Assembly (NCBI RefSeq): GCF_021735925.1
Contig: NZ_WMEA01000001.1
Location: 995,001-1,059,000, forward strand
DNA length: 64,000 nt
Direction of reading: 5' to 3'
DNA from: Loktanella sp. M215
GTDB lineage: Bacteria; Pseudomonadota; Alphaproteobacteria; Rhodobacterales; Rhodobacteraceae
A program made the translations under genes and the position numbers. Shown here piece by piece: positions 27,468-38,000 of the stretch. Below the pieces are notes generated by a model that worked only from the letters and a program-made list of their open reading frames with translations, was not told the origin of the DNA and searched no databases. Position 1 is the first letter of the stretch; each line of letters starts with the position of its first letter.

Positions 27468-28454
27468 CTATTGCTCGGGCCGGAAACCCAGCTTGCGGCC
27501 CAGGCGGGACGCATAGAATTCGCCGACCAGACCGCGGCGGAACAGCAGCACGCAGGCCATGAAGACAAGGCCGGTCACGATGGTGACCGGGAAGTCCGAC
27601 GTCGCGAGCTCGTTCTGCAGCGTGACGACAAGGCTGGCCCCCACGACGGGACCGATCATCGTGCCGATGCCGCCCAAGAGGGTCATCAGGATGACCTCTC
27701 CCGACATTTGCCAGGCCACATCGGTCAGGGTCGCGAATTCGAACACGATCGCCTTGAGGCCACCCGCCAGCCCCGCAAGGGCAGCGGACATGACAAAGGC
27801 GCCAAGCTTGTAACGGTCGACGGCATAGCCGAGCGACACGGTGCGCTGCTCGTTTTCGCGGATCGACTTGAGGATCATGCCGAAGGGCGAGTTGACGAAA
27901 CGCCAGATGATCGCGATGCCGATCAGGAAGACTGCGAGGACGAAGAAATACATGTTCGTCGTCACGTTCAGGTCGATGATGCCGAACAAATGCCCGCGTG
28001 GCACGGACTGAATGCCGTCCTCACCATGCGTCCAGGCGGACTGGACGCAGTAGAAAAAGAACATCTGGCTGAGCGCCAGCGTGATCATGGCAAAATAGAT
28101 GCCCTGCCTGCGGATCGCGATCAGGCCGATGATCAGGCCAAGGCACGCGGCGCCCACGACTCCGATCAGGATGCCGATTTCGGGCGTGACGCCCCATTCC
28201 TTCATCGCATGGGCGGTGAAATAGGCCGCCCCGCCAAAGAAGGCCGCGTGACCGAAGGACAGGAAGCCGGTGTAGCCCAGCAGCAGGTTGAACGCCGCCG
28301 CAAAGAGGGCGAAGCACAGGATCTTCATCACGAAGATCGGGTAGAACAGGAAGGGTGCGGCGATCAGGAAGATCAGGATCGCCGCCAGCATGACGGTGCG
28401 GACGTGGCGCGCGCCGCTGACGGTTGCCTCTGGGGTGTGTGTCGCGTCGGTCAT
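27468..28454 (-). CDS. livM: Branched-chain amino acid-type ABC transporter permease LivM
   Basis: A 328-residue membrane protein with about nine hydrophobic segments. GYTGFLSFGHAAFFGGAAY (about residues 60-78) and RRQGIYFAMITLALSQMFFF (about 115-135) are strongly characteristic of LivM. It forms the channel with LivH. Substrate specificity is set by the binding protein at 30841-32046. The start lies one base from the livH stop, so the genes are tightly coupled. Confidence 0.94.
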   Translation of the reverse strand: MTDATHTPEATVSGARHVRTVMLAAILIFLIAAPFLFYPIFVMKILCFALFAAAFNLLLGYTGFLSFGHAAFFGGAAYFTAHAMKEWGVTPEIGILIGVVGAACLGLIIGLIAIRRQGIYFAMITLALSQMFFFYCVQSAWTHGEDGIQSVPRGHLFGIIDLNVTTNMYFFVLAVFLIGIAIIWRFVNSPFGMILKSIRENEQRTVSLGYAVDRYKLGAFVMSAALAGLAGGLKAIVFEFATLTDVAWQMSGEVILMTLLGGIGTMIGPVVGASLVVTLQNELATSDFPVTIVTGLVFMACVLLFRRGLVGEFYASRLGRKLGFRPEQ

Positions 28455-28455
28455 G

Positions 28456-29343
28456 TCAGGTGTCCTTTCCGAACAGGCCCGCCGGGCGCAGGATCAGCAC
28501 GATCGCCATGATGACGAAGATCACGATGTTCGATGCCTCGGGGTAGATGACCTTGGTCAGGCCCTCGGCGATGCCCAGCAGGTAACCGGTGATGATGGCG
28601 CCAAGGATCGACCCCATGCCGCCGACGACGACGACGGCGAAGACGATGATGATGATGTTCGTGCCCATCAGCGGCGACACCTGATAGATCGGCGCGGCCA
28701 GCACACCGGCAAAGCCCGCAAGGCCGGCCCCCAGTGCATAGGTCAGCGTCAGCAGCAGCGGCACGTTCACGCCGAAGCTTTGCACCAGCACCGGATCTTC
28801 GGTCGAGGCGCGCAGGTAGGACCCGAGCTTGGTCTTCTCGATCAGCAGCCAGACGGCGAGGCAGACGACGAGGGACGCGACGATGACCCAGCCGCGATAG
28901 ATCGGCAGAAACATGAAGCCGAGGTTCATGCCGCCCGCCAGTGCCGCCGGCACCGCGTAGGGCTGGCCGGAGGCACCGAAGAAGTAGCGGAACGTGCCTT
29001 CGATCAGCAGCGCCAAGCCAAAGGTGAACAGCAGACCATAGAGCGGGTCCAGCTTGTAGAGGCGCGAGAGCATCGTGCGTTCCACGACAGCACCGCCCGC
29101 CGCCACGACCAGCGGGGCGAGGACCAGCGCGAACCAATAGTTGATGCCAAGATGCGTCGCCATCAGTAGGGCGACGAAGGCGCCCAGCATGTAAAGCGCG
29201 CCATGGGCAAAGTTGATGACCCGCAGCAGGCCGAAGATCACCGCAAGGCCCAGCGACAGCATCGCGTAGAATGATCCGTTGATCAGGCCCAGCAGCAGCT
29301 GTCCCATCCAGACCACCAGCGGGTAGCCGAAAATCGTCGTCAT
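28456..29343 (-). CDS. livH: Branched-chain amino acid-type ABC transporter permease LivH
   Basis: A 295-residue membrane protein with about eight helices. GLINGSFYAMLSLGLAVIFG (about 19-38) followed by RVINFAHGALYMLGAF is the LivH signature, and GGMGSILGAIITGYLLG lies near residue 235. The ATG at 29343 comes two bases after the livF stop; the open frame further upstream is a shadow of livF. It pairs with LivM in the inner membrane. Confidence 0.94.
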   Translation of the reverse strand: MTTIFGYPLVVWMGQLLLGLINGSFYAMLSLGLAVIFGLLRVINFAHGALYMLGAFVALLMATHLGINYWFALVLAPLVVAAGGAVVERTMLSRLYKLDPLYGLLFTFGLALLIEGTFRYFFGASGQPYAVPAALAGGMNLGFMFLPIYRGWVIVASLVVCLAVWLLIEKTKLGSYLRASTEDPVLVQSFGVNVPLLLTLTYALGAGLAGFAGVLAAPIYQVSPLMGTNIIIIVFAVVVVGGMGSILGAIITGYLLGIAEGLTKVIYPEASNIVIFVIMAIVLILRPAGLFGKDT

Positions 29344-29345
29344 CG

Positions 29346-30047
<702 letters not shown>

Positions 30048-30827
30048 CTAATCCTCCGTGCCCATGTAGGCGGTGCGGACCTGCGGGTTCTGCGATACGG
30101 TCTCGTAATCGCCAGAGGCGAGGATTTCGCCCCGCTGCAGGACCGTGACGTGGTGGGCGATGTCGGCCACGACGGACAAGTTGTGTTCGACCATCAGCAC
30201 GGCGCGGGTTTTCGCGACATCCGCGATGATCCCGGCCACGGTGGCAACGTCTTCGCCGCCCATGCCGGCCATCGGTTCGTCCAGCAGCAGGACCTTGGGG
30301 TCCAGCGCCAGCGTTGTCGCGATTTCCAGCACGCGCTTGCGGCCATAGGACAGATCCGTCGCGCGGGTGTCGCGGTATTGTGTCAGGCCAAGGTCCGCGA
30401 TCAGCTCCTCTGCCCGCGGGTTCAGCCGGTCGAGGGACGACAGGGGCAGCCAGAATTGCGTGGCCAGCTTGTTGGGTCGTTGCAGGGCGATGCGGACGTT
30501 TTCCAATACCGTCAGATGCGGAAACACCGCAGAGATCTGGAACGACCGCACAAGGCCCATGCGGGCGATCTTGTCGGGTTTGACCTTGGTAATATCTTGA
30601 TCCAGCAGCATGATCTTGCCGCGGGTCGGTTGCAGGAACTTCGTCAACAGGTTAAAAACCGTTGTCTTGCCCGCACCGTTGGGGCCGATCAGCGCGTGGA
30701 TGCGCGCGTGTTCGACGTCAAGGTCCACCCCGTTGACGGCGGTGAACCCGGCGAAATCCTTGCCGAGGCCGCGGGCGGATAACACCACCCGCGGCTGGTC
30801 CTGTGATGTCACAGGCATGGCTTGCAT
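30048..30827 (-). CDS. livG: Branched-chain amino acid-type ABC transporter ATPase LivG
   Basis: A 259-residue ABC ATPase. Walker A GPNGAGKTT is near residue 43, the LivG-type signature LSYGRKRVLEIATTL near 155, and Walker B LLLDEPMAGMG near 177. Two in-frame ATGs at 30827 and 30818 are possible starts; I keep the first. It begins 13 bases after the binding-protein gene. Confidence 0.94.
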   Translation of the reverse strand: MQAMPVTSQDQPRVVLSARGLGKDFAGFTAVNGVDLDVEHARIHALIGPNGAGKTTVFNLLTKFLQPTRGKIMLLDQDITKVKPDKIARMGLVRSFQISAVFPHLTVLENVRIALQRPNKLATQFWLPLSSLDRLNPRAEELIADLGLTQYRDTRATDLSYGRKRVLEIATTLALDPKVLLLDEPMAGMGGEDVATVAGIIADVAKTRAVLMVEHNLSVVADIAHHVTVLQRGEILASGDYETVSQNPQVRTAYMGTED

Positions 30828-30840
30828 CGATCCGACCCGA

Positions 30841-32046
30841 TCAGCCGTTGACCAGCGGGCAACCGCTGTCTTCGGGCGAGATGTAGGCCTGATCGCCGGG
30901 GATCGTCTGCAGGACGTTGTAGTAGTCCCACGGAATATCGCTGTCGCCGGGCTTCTTCACTTCCATCAGGTAGACGTCCTTGTAGAGACGTCCGTTCGCG
31001 CCGACGGTGCCGCCTTGGGCGAAGACGTCGTCCACGGGCATTTCGTGCAGTTTGGCGGACACGGCTTCGGTTGCGTCCGTCCCAGCCGCATCGACGGCTT
31101 TCAGATACTGCAACACGGCGGAATAGGTGCCGGCCTGCACCATGTTCGGCATGACGCCGGTCCGTTCCATGAAGCGGTTGCCGAACTCGGCCGATGCCTC
31201 GTCACGGTTCCAGTAGAAGGATTCCGTCAGGCTCAGGCCCTGTGCGGCCTCAAGTCCCAGACCGTTGACCTCTGCCAGTGTGAACAGCAGGGCCGCCAGA
31301 CGCTGACCGCTTTGGACGATGCCGAACTCGGACGCCTGCTTGATCGCGTTCTGGGTGTCCAGACCGGCGTTGGCCAGACCGATGACCTTGGCGCCCGACG
31401 CCTGTGCTTGCAGCAGGAAGCTGGAGAAGTCGGGGTTCGTCAGCGGGTGACGCACGGAGCCCACGACGGAGCCGCCCTTGGATTCGACGAACTCGGTCGT
31501 CTGCTCTTCCAGCGAGTAGCCGAAGGCGTAGTCGGCAGTCAGGAAGAACCAGGTGTCGCCGCCCTGATCGACCAGCGCGCCGCCGGTGCCGACTGCGAGC
31601 GCGTGGGTGTCATAGGCCCAGTGGAAGCCGTTGGGCGAGCACTGCGCGCCGGTCAGTTCCGTCGTTGCGGCACCGGTGGTGATGGTGATCTTGTCGGCGT
31701 CCTTGGACAGCGCCTGCACGGCGAGGGCCACGGAAGACGTCGTCAGTTCCATGATCGCGTCGACCTGTTCGGTGTCGTACCACTGGCGCGCGATGTTCGA
31801 TGCGATGTCGGCCTTGTTCTGGTGGTCGGCGGTCACGACCTCGATCGGCTGGCCCAGGACTGTGCCGCCGAAATCCTCGACCGCCATCAGAGCCGCCTCG
31901 TAGGATGCCTTGCCGCCGAAGTCGGCGTAGACGCCGGACTGGTCGTTCAGGATGCCGATCTTGACGACGTTGTCGGACACCTCTTGCGCGAAGGCCGGTG
32001 CGGCGCTGGCCGCGACCAGCGCGGTGGTCATGATAAGTTTGTTCAT
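30841..32046 (-). CDS. ABC transporter periplasmic substrate-binding protein (LivK-type)
   Basis: A 401-residue secreted protein. The start at 32046 gives a clean signal peptide, MNKLIMTTALVAASAAPAFA, cleaved before QE; GGGAGAGAGAT-like Shine-Dalgarno sequence (GGGAGAGAGAT) lies upstream. The mature part begins KIGILNDQSGVYADFGG, typical of type I binding proteins. The ligand is not predictable from sequence; the operon-linked dehydrogenase hints at something other than simple amino acids. It is the first and likely most expressed gene of the importer operon and diverges from a LysR gene. Confidence 0.93.
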   Translation of the reverse strand: MNKLIMTTALVAASAAPAFAQEVSDNVVKIGILNDQSGVYADFGGKASYEAALMAVEDFGGTVLGQPIEVVTADHQNKADIASNIARQWYDTEQVDAIMELTTSSVALAVQALSKDADKITITTGAATTELTGAQCSPNGFHWAYDTHALAVGTGGALVDQGGDTWFFLTADYAFGYSLEEQTTEFVESKGGSVVGSVRHPLTNPDFSSFLLQAQASGAKVIGLANAGLDTQNAIKQASEFGIVQSGQRLAALLFTLAEVNGLGLEAAQGLSLTESFYWNRDEASAEFGNRFMERTGVMPNMVQAGTYSAVLQYLKAVDAAGTDATEAVSAKLHEMPVDDVFAQGGTVGANGRLYKDVYLMEVKKPGDSDIPWDYYNVLQTIPGDQAYISPEDSGCPLVNG

Positions 32047-32270
32047 ATCTCTCTCCCTGTTGTGCACAGTGCCACGGCTTACGCTGACCCGAGGGGCGAA
32101 ACCTTCGCCTGCGGGGCTGTCGTGGCTCTGAATGATCTGCCAGATCCTCTCCTCAGTGGATCTGTTGGGCGCAGGGTTACAGCAAATTAAGATTGACACA
32201 AGTGTTCAGAAACCAACTAATCCGTAAATGTTTTGTACGTTTTCGAACAGATAGGGATGTTACCGCAAAC

Positions 32271-33236
32271 ATGTCCGATTTCACGTGGGACGACCTGAGG
32301 TTCTTTCTGGCCGTGGCTGACACAGGGCAGTTGACGACCGCCGCCCGGCAGTTGCGCACCAGCCATGTCACGGTGTCGCGGCGCATCGACCGGCTGGAAG
32401 GGGCGCTGGGGCTGCGCCTGTTCGAGCGTAATCCGAAGGGCTACGAATTGACGGCCCACGGCCGCGCGCTGATCGTCTCAGCCCAAGGCATGGCCGCGCA
32501 GGCCAACCAGCTGCGCGCCGATCTGGCCGGAGAGGAGCCCTTGCAACAGGGCCTGATGCGGATCGCCACACCCGAAGGGTTCGGCAGCTACTTCAGCCAG
32601 TGCATGCTGTCTGCATTCGTGAAACATTTTCCCGGCATCGCGCTGGAACTGATCGCCTTGCCGCAGATCATTTCCCTGTCGCGGCGCGAGACCGAGATGT
32701 CGATCACCCTCGACCCGGTGAAGGCCAGCACCTTTGTCAGTGAAAAGCTGACGGACTACACGCTGGGGGTCTATGGCGCGCCGTCCTATCTGGCGCAGGC
32801 CGCCCCGATCCGGACCCGCGCGGACCTGCTGGATCATCCCTTCGGCGGTTATATCGAGGACATGATCTATGCCCCCGGCCTTGATTATCTGGGCGACGTT
32901 CATCCCCGCCTGCGGCCGATCTTCAAAAGCTCCAGCATTTTCAACCAGCAGGCGGCGGCGCAGGAGGGGCTGGTGCTGTGCGTGCTGCCGCATTTCATCG
33001 GCGCCCGCGATCCGGGGTTGCAACCGGTGCTGGGTGATGTGGTGCGGCTGCGGCGCAGCTATTGGCTGAACTGCCACCGCGACGTGCATGCGGCGCCGCG
33101 GGAACAGGCGGTGCGCCGCTTTCTGTTCGCGCAGATCGGCAGCCATGCGTCCGTCCTGAACCGTCCGGTGCTGGCCTCTTCACCACAGGACGAGGTCTGC
33201 CTGATCAGCCCAGCGTCAGGGAAGCCGCGACGATGA
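32271..33236 (+). CDS. LysR family transcriptional regulator
   Basis: A 321-residue regulator. The N-terminal helix-turn-helix covers about residues 18-37 (TAARQLRTSHVTVSRRIDRLE) after DLRFFLAVADTGQL, and the effector-binding domain runs from about 90 to 295. The start ATG at 32271 is chosen for the typical N-terminus; the frame is open to 32193 but without family similarity. It is divergent from the importer operon, separated by 224 bases, and is the obvious candidate regulator. The last 32 bases overlap the convergent GntP-type permease gene. Confidence 0.93.
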   Translation: MSDFTWDDLRFFLAVADTGQLTTAARQLRTSHVTVSRRIDRLEGALGLRLFERNPKGYELTAHGRALIVSAQGMAAQANQLRADLAGEEPLQQGLMRIATPEGFGSYFSQCMLSAFVKHFPGIALELIALPQIISLSRRETEMSITLDPVKASTFVSEKLTDYTLGVYGAPSYLAQAAPIRTRADLLDHPFGGYIEDMIYAPGLDYLGDVHPRLRPIFKSSSIFNQQAAAQEGLVLCVLPHFIGARDPGLQPVLGDVVRLRRSYWLNCHRDVHAAPREQAVRRFLFAQIGSHASVLNRPVLASSPQDEVCLISPASGKPRR

Positions 33237-34587
33237 CAGCGACCGTCAGGCTGAAGGGGATCATGACCGCAACAACGAAAATATCGGCATAGCTTTGTTT
33301 GTGGGTCAGGCCCGTGATCGCCAGCAGCGTGATGACGGCGCCGTTGTGCGGCAGCGCGTCAAAGCCGCCGGAGGACAGCGCGACAACACGGTGCATGATC
33401 TGGGGCGCGATGCCGGCCGCCTGTGCGTTCTGCATGAACTGGTCGCCCAGCGTTTCCAGCGCAATGGACATGCCGCCCGACGCGGACCCCGTGATGCCAG
33501 CCAGCACATTGGTCGCAATGGCAGCAGAGATCAGGGGGTTGGACGAAATCCCCAGCACCGCGTCCCGGATGATCGCAAAGGCCGGAAGCGACGCGATGAC
33601 GGCACCATAGCCGACCTCTGACGCGGTATTGAAGACCGGCAGCAGCGACCCCATCGTGCCGCTGTTGTAGCTGTCCTGCAGGTTGCGGAAGCGTGACCAG
33701 TTCAGCGCGGTGCACAGCAGGATCGCGAGGATGAGGGACGCGATGATGGCCCAGATCCCCTTGACGTCGTTCAGGGTCACGGCGCCGTAGGTGTCCTGCG
33801 CCAGATAGGTCGCGTCCATGCCGGGGATGACGACATAGGTGAACAGGGCATTCAACACGATGACTGTCACAACAGGCAGGATCGCCACGCCCATGCCGGG
33901 CTGCACGCGGTCCTGTGCGTTCTCGTCCGCTTCGGTCCTTGCGTGGTCGCCATAGCCTTCGCCGTTGGCGTTCGCCTTCGCGCGGCGCCGGTTCAGCCAA
34001 ATGATGCCGAAGATCATCATGCCCAGACCCGCTGCGGTGCCATAGAACGGGGCGGCAAAGGGCGTCGTGCCGAAATAGGGCATGGGAATGGCGTTCTGGA
34101 TCGCAGGCGTGCCGGGGAAGGCCGTCATGGTAAAGGTGAAGGACCCCAGGGCCAGCGCCGCCGGTAACAGCCGCTTGGGCGTATTCGACCGCCGGAACAG
34201 GGCATTGCCGATGGGGTAGACGGCAAAGGCCACGACGAAAAGCGACACGCCGCCATAGGTCAGCACGCCGCAGGCCAGGACGACGGCGGCGATCGACTGA
34301 CCGGCCCCCATCTTGTCCGTGAACCATTCGGCAATGGTGCGCGCCGATCCTGAATCTGCCATCAGCTTGCCAAAGATCGCGCCCAACAGGAACAGCGGAA
34401 AGAACGTCAGAAGGTAGTCGCCAAGCGCCGGCATGAAGACTTGGGTATAGGTCGCAAGAAGCGGAATGCCGCCCGCAAGCAGCGCCGCCAGAAGCGCCAG
34501 AAGCGGGGCAAGGATCAAAACGTTGATCCCGCGATAGGCCAGAAACATCAGCAGCCCGAGAGACAGGAATATACCAACAAGACCCAT
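33205..34587 (-). CDS. GntP family permease
   Basis: A 460-residue protein with about twelve membrane segments. The N-terminus MGLVGIFLSLGLLMFLAYRG and the motif TYGGVSLFVVAFAVYPIG (about residues 110-127), with FTMTAFPGTPAIQNAIP near 160, fit the GntP/gluconate-type or related organic acid permeases. The substrate is uncertain. The ATG at 34587 follows GGAT-type sequence and gives the family N-terminus. It stands alone; its 3' end overlaps the convergent lysR gene. Confidence 0.9.
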   Translation of the reverse strand: MGLVGIFLSLGLLMFLAYRGINVLILAPLLALLAALLAGGIPLLATYTQVFMPALGDYLLTFFPLFLLGAIFGKLMADSGSARTIAEWFTDKMGAGQSIAAVVLACGVLTYGGVSLFVVAFAVYPIGNALFRRSNTPKRLLPAALALGSFTFTMTAFPGTPAIQNAIPMPYFGTTPFAAPFYGTAAGLGMMIFGIIWLNRRRAKANANGEGYGDHARTEADENAQDRVQPGMGVAILPVVTVIVLNALFTYVVIPGMDATYLAQDTYGAVTLNDVKGIWAIIASLILAILLCTALNWSRFRNLQDSYNSGTMGSLLPVFNTASEVGYGAVIASLPAFAIIRDAVLGISSNPLISAAIATNVLAGITGSASGGMSIALETLGDQFMQNAQAAGIAPQIMHRVVALSSGGFDALPHNGAVITLLAITGLTHKQSYADIFVVAVMIPFSLTVAVIVAASLTLG

Positions 34588-35012
34588 GGATGATCCGCCC
34601 TGACCGCTTTGCATTCGGCGCGACCACCTAAGGGTCATCTGATCGGCGTCAAGGCGCGCATCGTTCCTGCGGCAAAGCGAGAGGTGTGGTTCAGCGTGGC
34701 CTTCTTCATGAAAAATAAGCCCCGCCGACTTTTGGTCGGCAGGGCTTTTGCGAAATATGAGAGATCGTTGAATAGCTTTTTAAAATGCTCGAACCTTCGA
34801 CCCGAAGCGCCGCTTGGATCGCCGCGCCGTGGACTTTTCAGCCACGCCACCCTCCGCACTCCTGCCCCGTTCCGGCACCGCAATACGGCGTCTGAACACA
34901 ACCGATGGTCACGCGATAAAGCAGCCTGCAGCTTGCAGTCGAGTTTTTGCTGGTCGCGTCGTTATTTTGGCACGCTGTGCAAAATGATGGCGCGTGTGGC
35001 ACGGATCACGCG
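34588..35012. other. Non-coding gap with a bidirectional terminator
   Basis: The 425 bases between two leftward genes hold the start region of the GntP permease gene and the 3' trailer of the hybrid sensor gene. The only structured element I see is the terminator at 34718-34749. The open frames in it have no family resemblance or coding signature, and no tRNA cloverleaf folds from the TTCGA-like stretches. Confidence 0.6.
34718..34749. terminator. Bidirectional hairpin terminator
   Basis: AGCCCCGCCGAC and GTCGGCAGGGCT pair over twelve positions with one mismatch, flanked by A-rich sequence on the left (AAAAATA) and TTTT on the right. It should stop leftward transcripts from the hybrid sensor gene, whose stop lies about 264 bases before it. 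Confidence 0.75.
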
Positions 35013-38000
35013 TCACTGGTCCTGCGCTAAGGTGCTGGGGGACCTGCCATAATAGGCGCGGAACCTGCGGGAAAAGCTCGAAAGATTTCTGTATCCGCAG
35101 GCTGTGGCCACCTCTGCCACACTGTGATCGCCGCGGCGCAGCAAAAGGGTTGCCTGCGCCATCCGCCGTGCGGTCAGCAGGTCGGTGAAGGATTGGCCAA
35201 ACAGGGCATCAAGCTTGCGCTGCAGCATCCGCGCACTGACGCCGCAGGCCTCTGCCGCGGCCGCAACCGTCGCGTCGGGGTCCGAGAGGTTGTCTGCGAG
35301 GAACGCCTCGAACCGGTCCATCAGTCGCTGGTCGAATGGCGCCGCATCGACGTCGACAGCGCCGCGCGCATCCGACGCCCCGATGGCGGCCTCTGTCCGG
35401 GTCCGGACCCGCTCGGCCGCGCGCAGGCGCAGGTGGACACGCTGCAGCAGATCGGCCGGATCGAAGGGCTTGGTGATGTAATCGTCAGCCCAGGCCGCCT
35501 GTCCCGCCTGCATTGCGTCGTCATCCTGCAGCGCGGTCAGAAAGATCACCGTGATATGGTCGGTCGTGGGGTCGGATTTCAGGCTTTGTGCAAAGTCGAA
35601 CGCGCGACCGTCGGGCAGCATGGCATCGCACAGCACCAGTCGGATCAGGTTCCGGTCGATGGCCCGCCGGGCGGCCGCCAGCGATCCCACGGCGCGCACC
35701 GGACCGGCCGCAGTCAGCATGTCCTGCAAAAACCGGCGCAGGTCGGCGTCGTCTTCGACGACGAGGATTTCTGCCGCATCCGGCGCGGTGGCGGGGCGCG
35801 GATCGGCGACGCCGGTGTCATCCTCTGGCTGGATACGATCAACGGGCAGGGTTACGGCGATCGTCGTCCGGTGTTCCGAGGTGACGTCAATCTGCCCCTG
35901 CAACCGACGCAGGGACTGACCGATGATCGCGACGCCCCGCGTGGCGATCGGCGTGGAATCATCGCTTTCGATGTCACGCAGGGCCGCCGCCTCGGTCGCG
36001 GGCAGCGCGCCGTCGTTGCTGACGGTGATGCGGATTGCGCTGTCGGTGGCGACGATGCTGACAGTGACGTTGCCGCCTTGCGGCGTGTGACGTGCCGCAT
36101 TGGACATCAGGTTGTGCAGCAGGGCGTCCAGTGCGGCCCCGTCCAGCGTGACGGCCCCGGCGACGTCGGTCTGTGCCTGCCAGACCAGTCCCCGTTCGGT
36201 GGCGAGATCCTGATAATAAGCCACGATCGGCTGCACGAACGCCGTCAGATCTAGCGTCGTCTGGCCCAGCCCTAGCCCGGTAGAGGTCGCGGCGGCCCGG
36301 TCCATGCTGCGGGTCAGTTCTGTCATGCGTGTCGCAGCCTGTGCCACCAGTCGGATCAGCTGTGCCGCCCTGTCGGGCAATCCCGGAACCAGCAAAGCGT
36401 TTGCGAGAGGTGCGCGGATCAGGGACAGGGGCGTGCGGATTTCGTGCGCGGTGCGGGCGTAGAAGGCGGCGCGGGCGCGGGCGCCATCGGCCAGCAGGGC
36501 GTTCTGTGCGGCGAGTTCTGCCGTCTTGGCGGCGACGGCGCTTTCCAGTTCGCTGTTGCGGGCGACGATCCGCCGTGTGCGCAGCCTCAGCAGCGCCATG
36601 AAGAGTGCCACCAGCGCCAGTCCATACGCCAGATACGCCCACCAGGTCTGTGACAGCGGCGGCAGGACGCGAAACGGAACCGTCATCACGGCGCTGGATT
36701 GCCGCGCCGCCGACAGCCCTTGATATTCAAGGGTATAACGCCCCGCTGGCAGCTTGTCATAGCGCAGTGCATGAACGACGCCCGCTGCCTGCCGCCATTC
36801 CTCCTCGACCGGGCGCAGCCGCCAGCGCAGGGCATTGTCGGCGGGTTTGTCATATTGAACCACCCGGATGCCGACGGTCAGTCCAAGCGGCGCCACCAGC
36901 GTTGCGTCAGGTGCCGGCGACCAGCGGGCGGTGACCCGTGGCGGCACCCGGTCTGTCGCCATGGCTGCGGGATCGAACAGGGAAAACCCGTTGATGCCGC
37001 CCACGGCAAGGGTGCCATCCGCCAGCGCAACCCCTGCGTTGAAATTGAACTCTGCCCCCTGCAACCCGTCAGAGGCGCGGAATACATTCACCGCCTCCGT
37101 CGCCCGGTCCAGCCGGGCGAGGCCGTTGTTCGTGGTGATCCACAGGGCCCCCTGCGTATCGGGAATGATCTTGTAGATGGTCTCGTTCGGCAGCCCTTCG
37201 GCCCGGCCAAAGGTACGGACGGCGCGGGTCTGCGGGTCAAGGATCACAAGCCCTGACTGGGTGCCGACGTATAGAGGCGCCCCGGGCGCCTCTTGCCATA
37301 GCGCGCGGACATCCGTGTCCGGCAGAAGGTCATCGCCGGCAAAGAGCGTGACCGTGCCACTGTCCTGCGTCCAGCGGCTGAGCCCGCCACTGGTCCCGAT
37401 CCAGATCGTCCCGTCAGGTCCCTGCGTCAGGCTGCGGGTCCGCTGGTGCGGCAGACCTGTGTCGACGGTGTAGTGGTCCAGCAAGGCAAAATCAGCGCCC
37501 ACGTGGTAGACGCCGTCGTGGGTGCCGATCCACAGGGTCCCGTCGCGGGCGCGCAGCAACAACCGGATGAAGGCGTCTGGGGCGACCGGCTGCCCGTCGG
37601 GGTCCGTGACCGGCTGCCAGGGCCCATCGCCCACCCGTTGCAGCAATCCGCGTCCGCGCAGGGCTACGGTCAGCGTGTCGCCCTCAGCGAGGATGGCGCG
37701 GACGTCAGCCTCTTCCGCACCCAGATCGACGGTCGTCAGGGTCTGCGTGGCGCGATCGAGTTTCAGCAGACCCCCCATGCTGCCCACCCAAAGCGTATCG
37801 CCGGATCCACCCGCCAGTGCCCAGATCATGCTGGCACCGGGCGTGGCGTTGCCGGCGCCGAGGGGGAAATAGGTCTGAAACAGATCATCGGTCTGGGACA
37901 CGCTGCTGGCGCCGTTGTCATAGGTGCCGATCCACATCCGTCCCAAGGCGCCGGGCGTCAGGGCGACGATGGTGTCGCTGCTCAGCCGCTGGCGCACACC

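Noticed and set aside
32193..32270. Longer N-terminus for the LysR regulator from 32193.
   Set aside because: LysR proteins begin shortly before the DLRFFLAV segment, which matches the ATG at 32271; the extra 26 residues are unlike the family.
34790..34880. A minus-strand stretch with GGTTCGAGC and paired GC arms that looked like a tRNA T-loop.
   Set aside because: The bases flanking the TTCGA do not form a T stem and no acceptor stem can be built.
34609..35052. A 147-codon open frame on the plus strand in the gap before the hybrid sensor gene.
   Set aside because: It runs across the GntP start region, a terminator and the end of the sensor gene, has no family motif and no good ribosome binding site.
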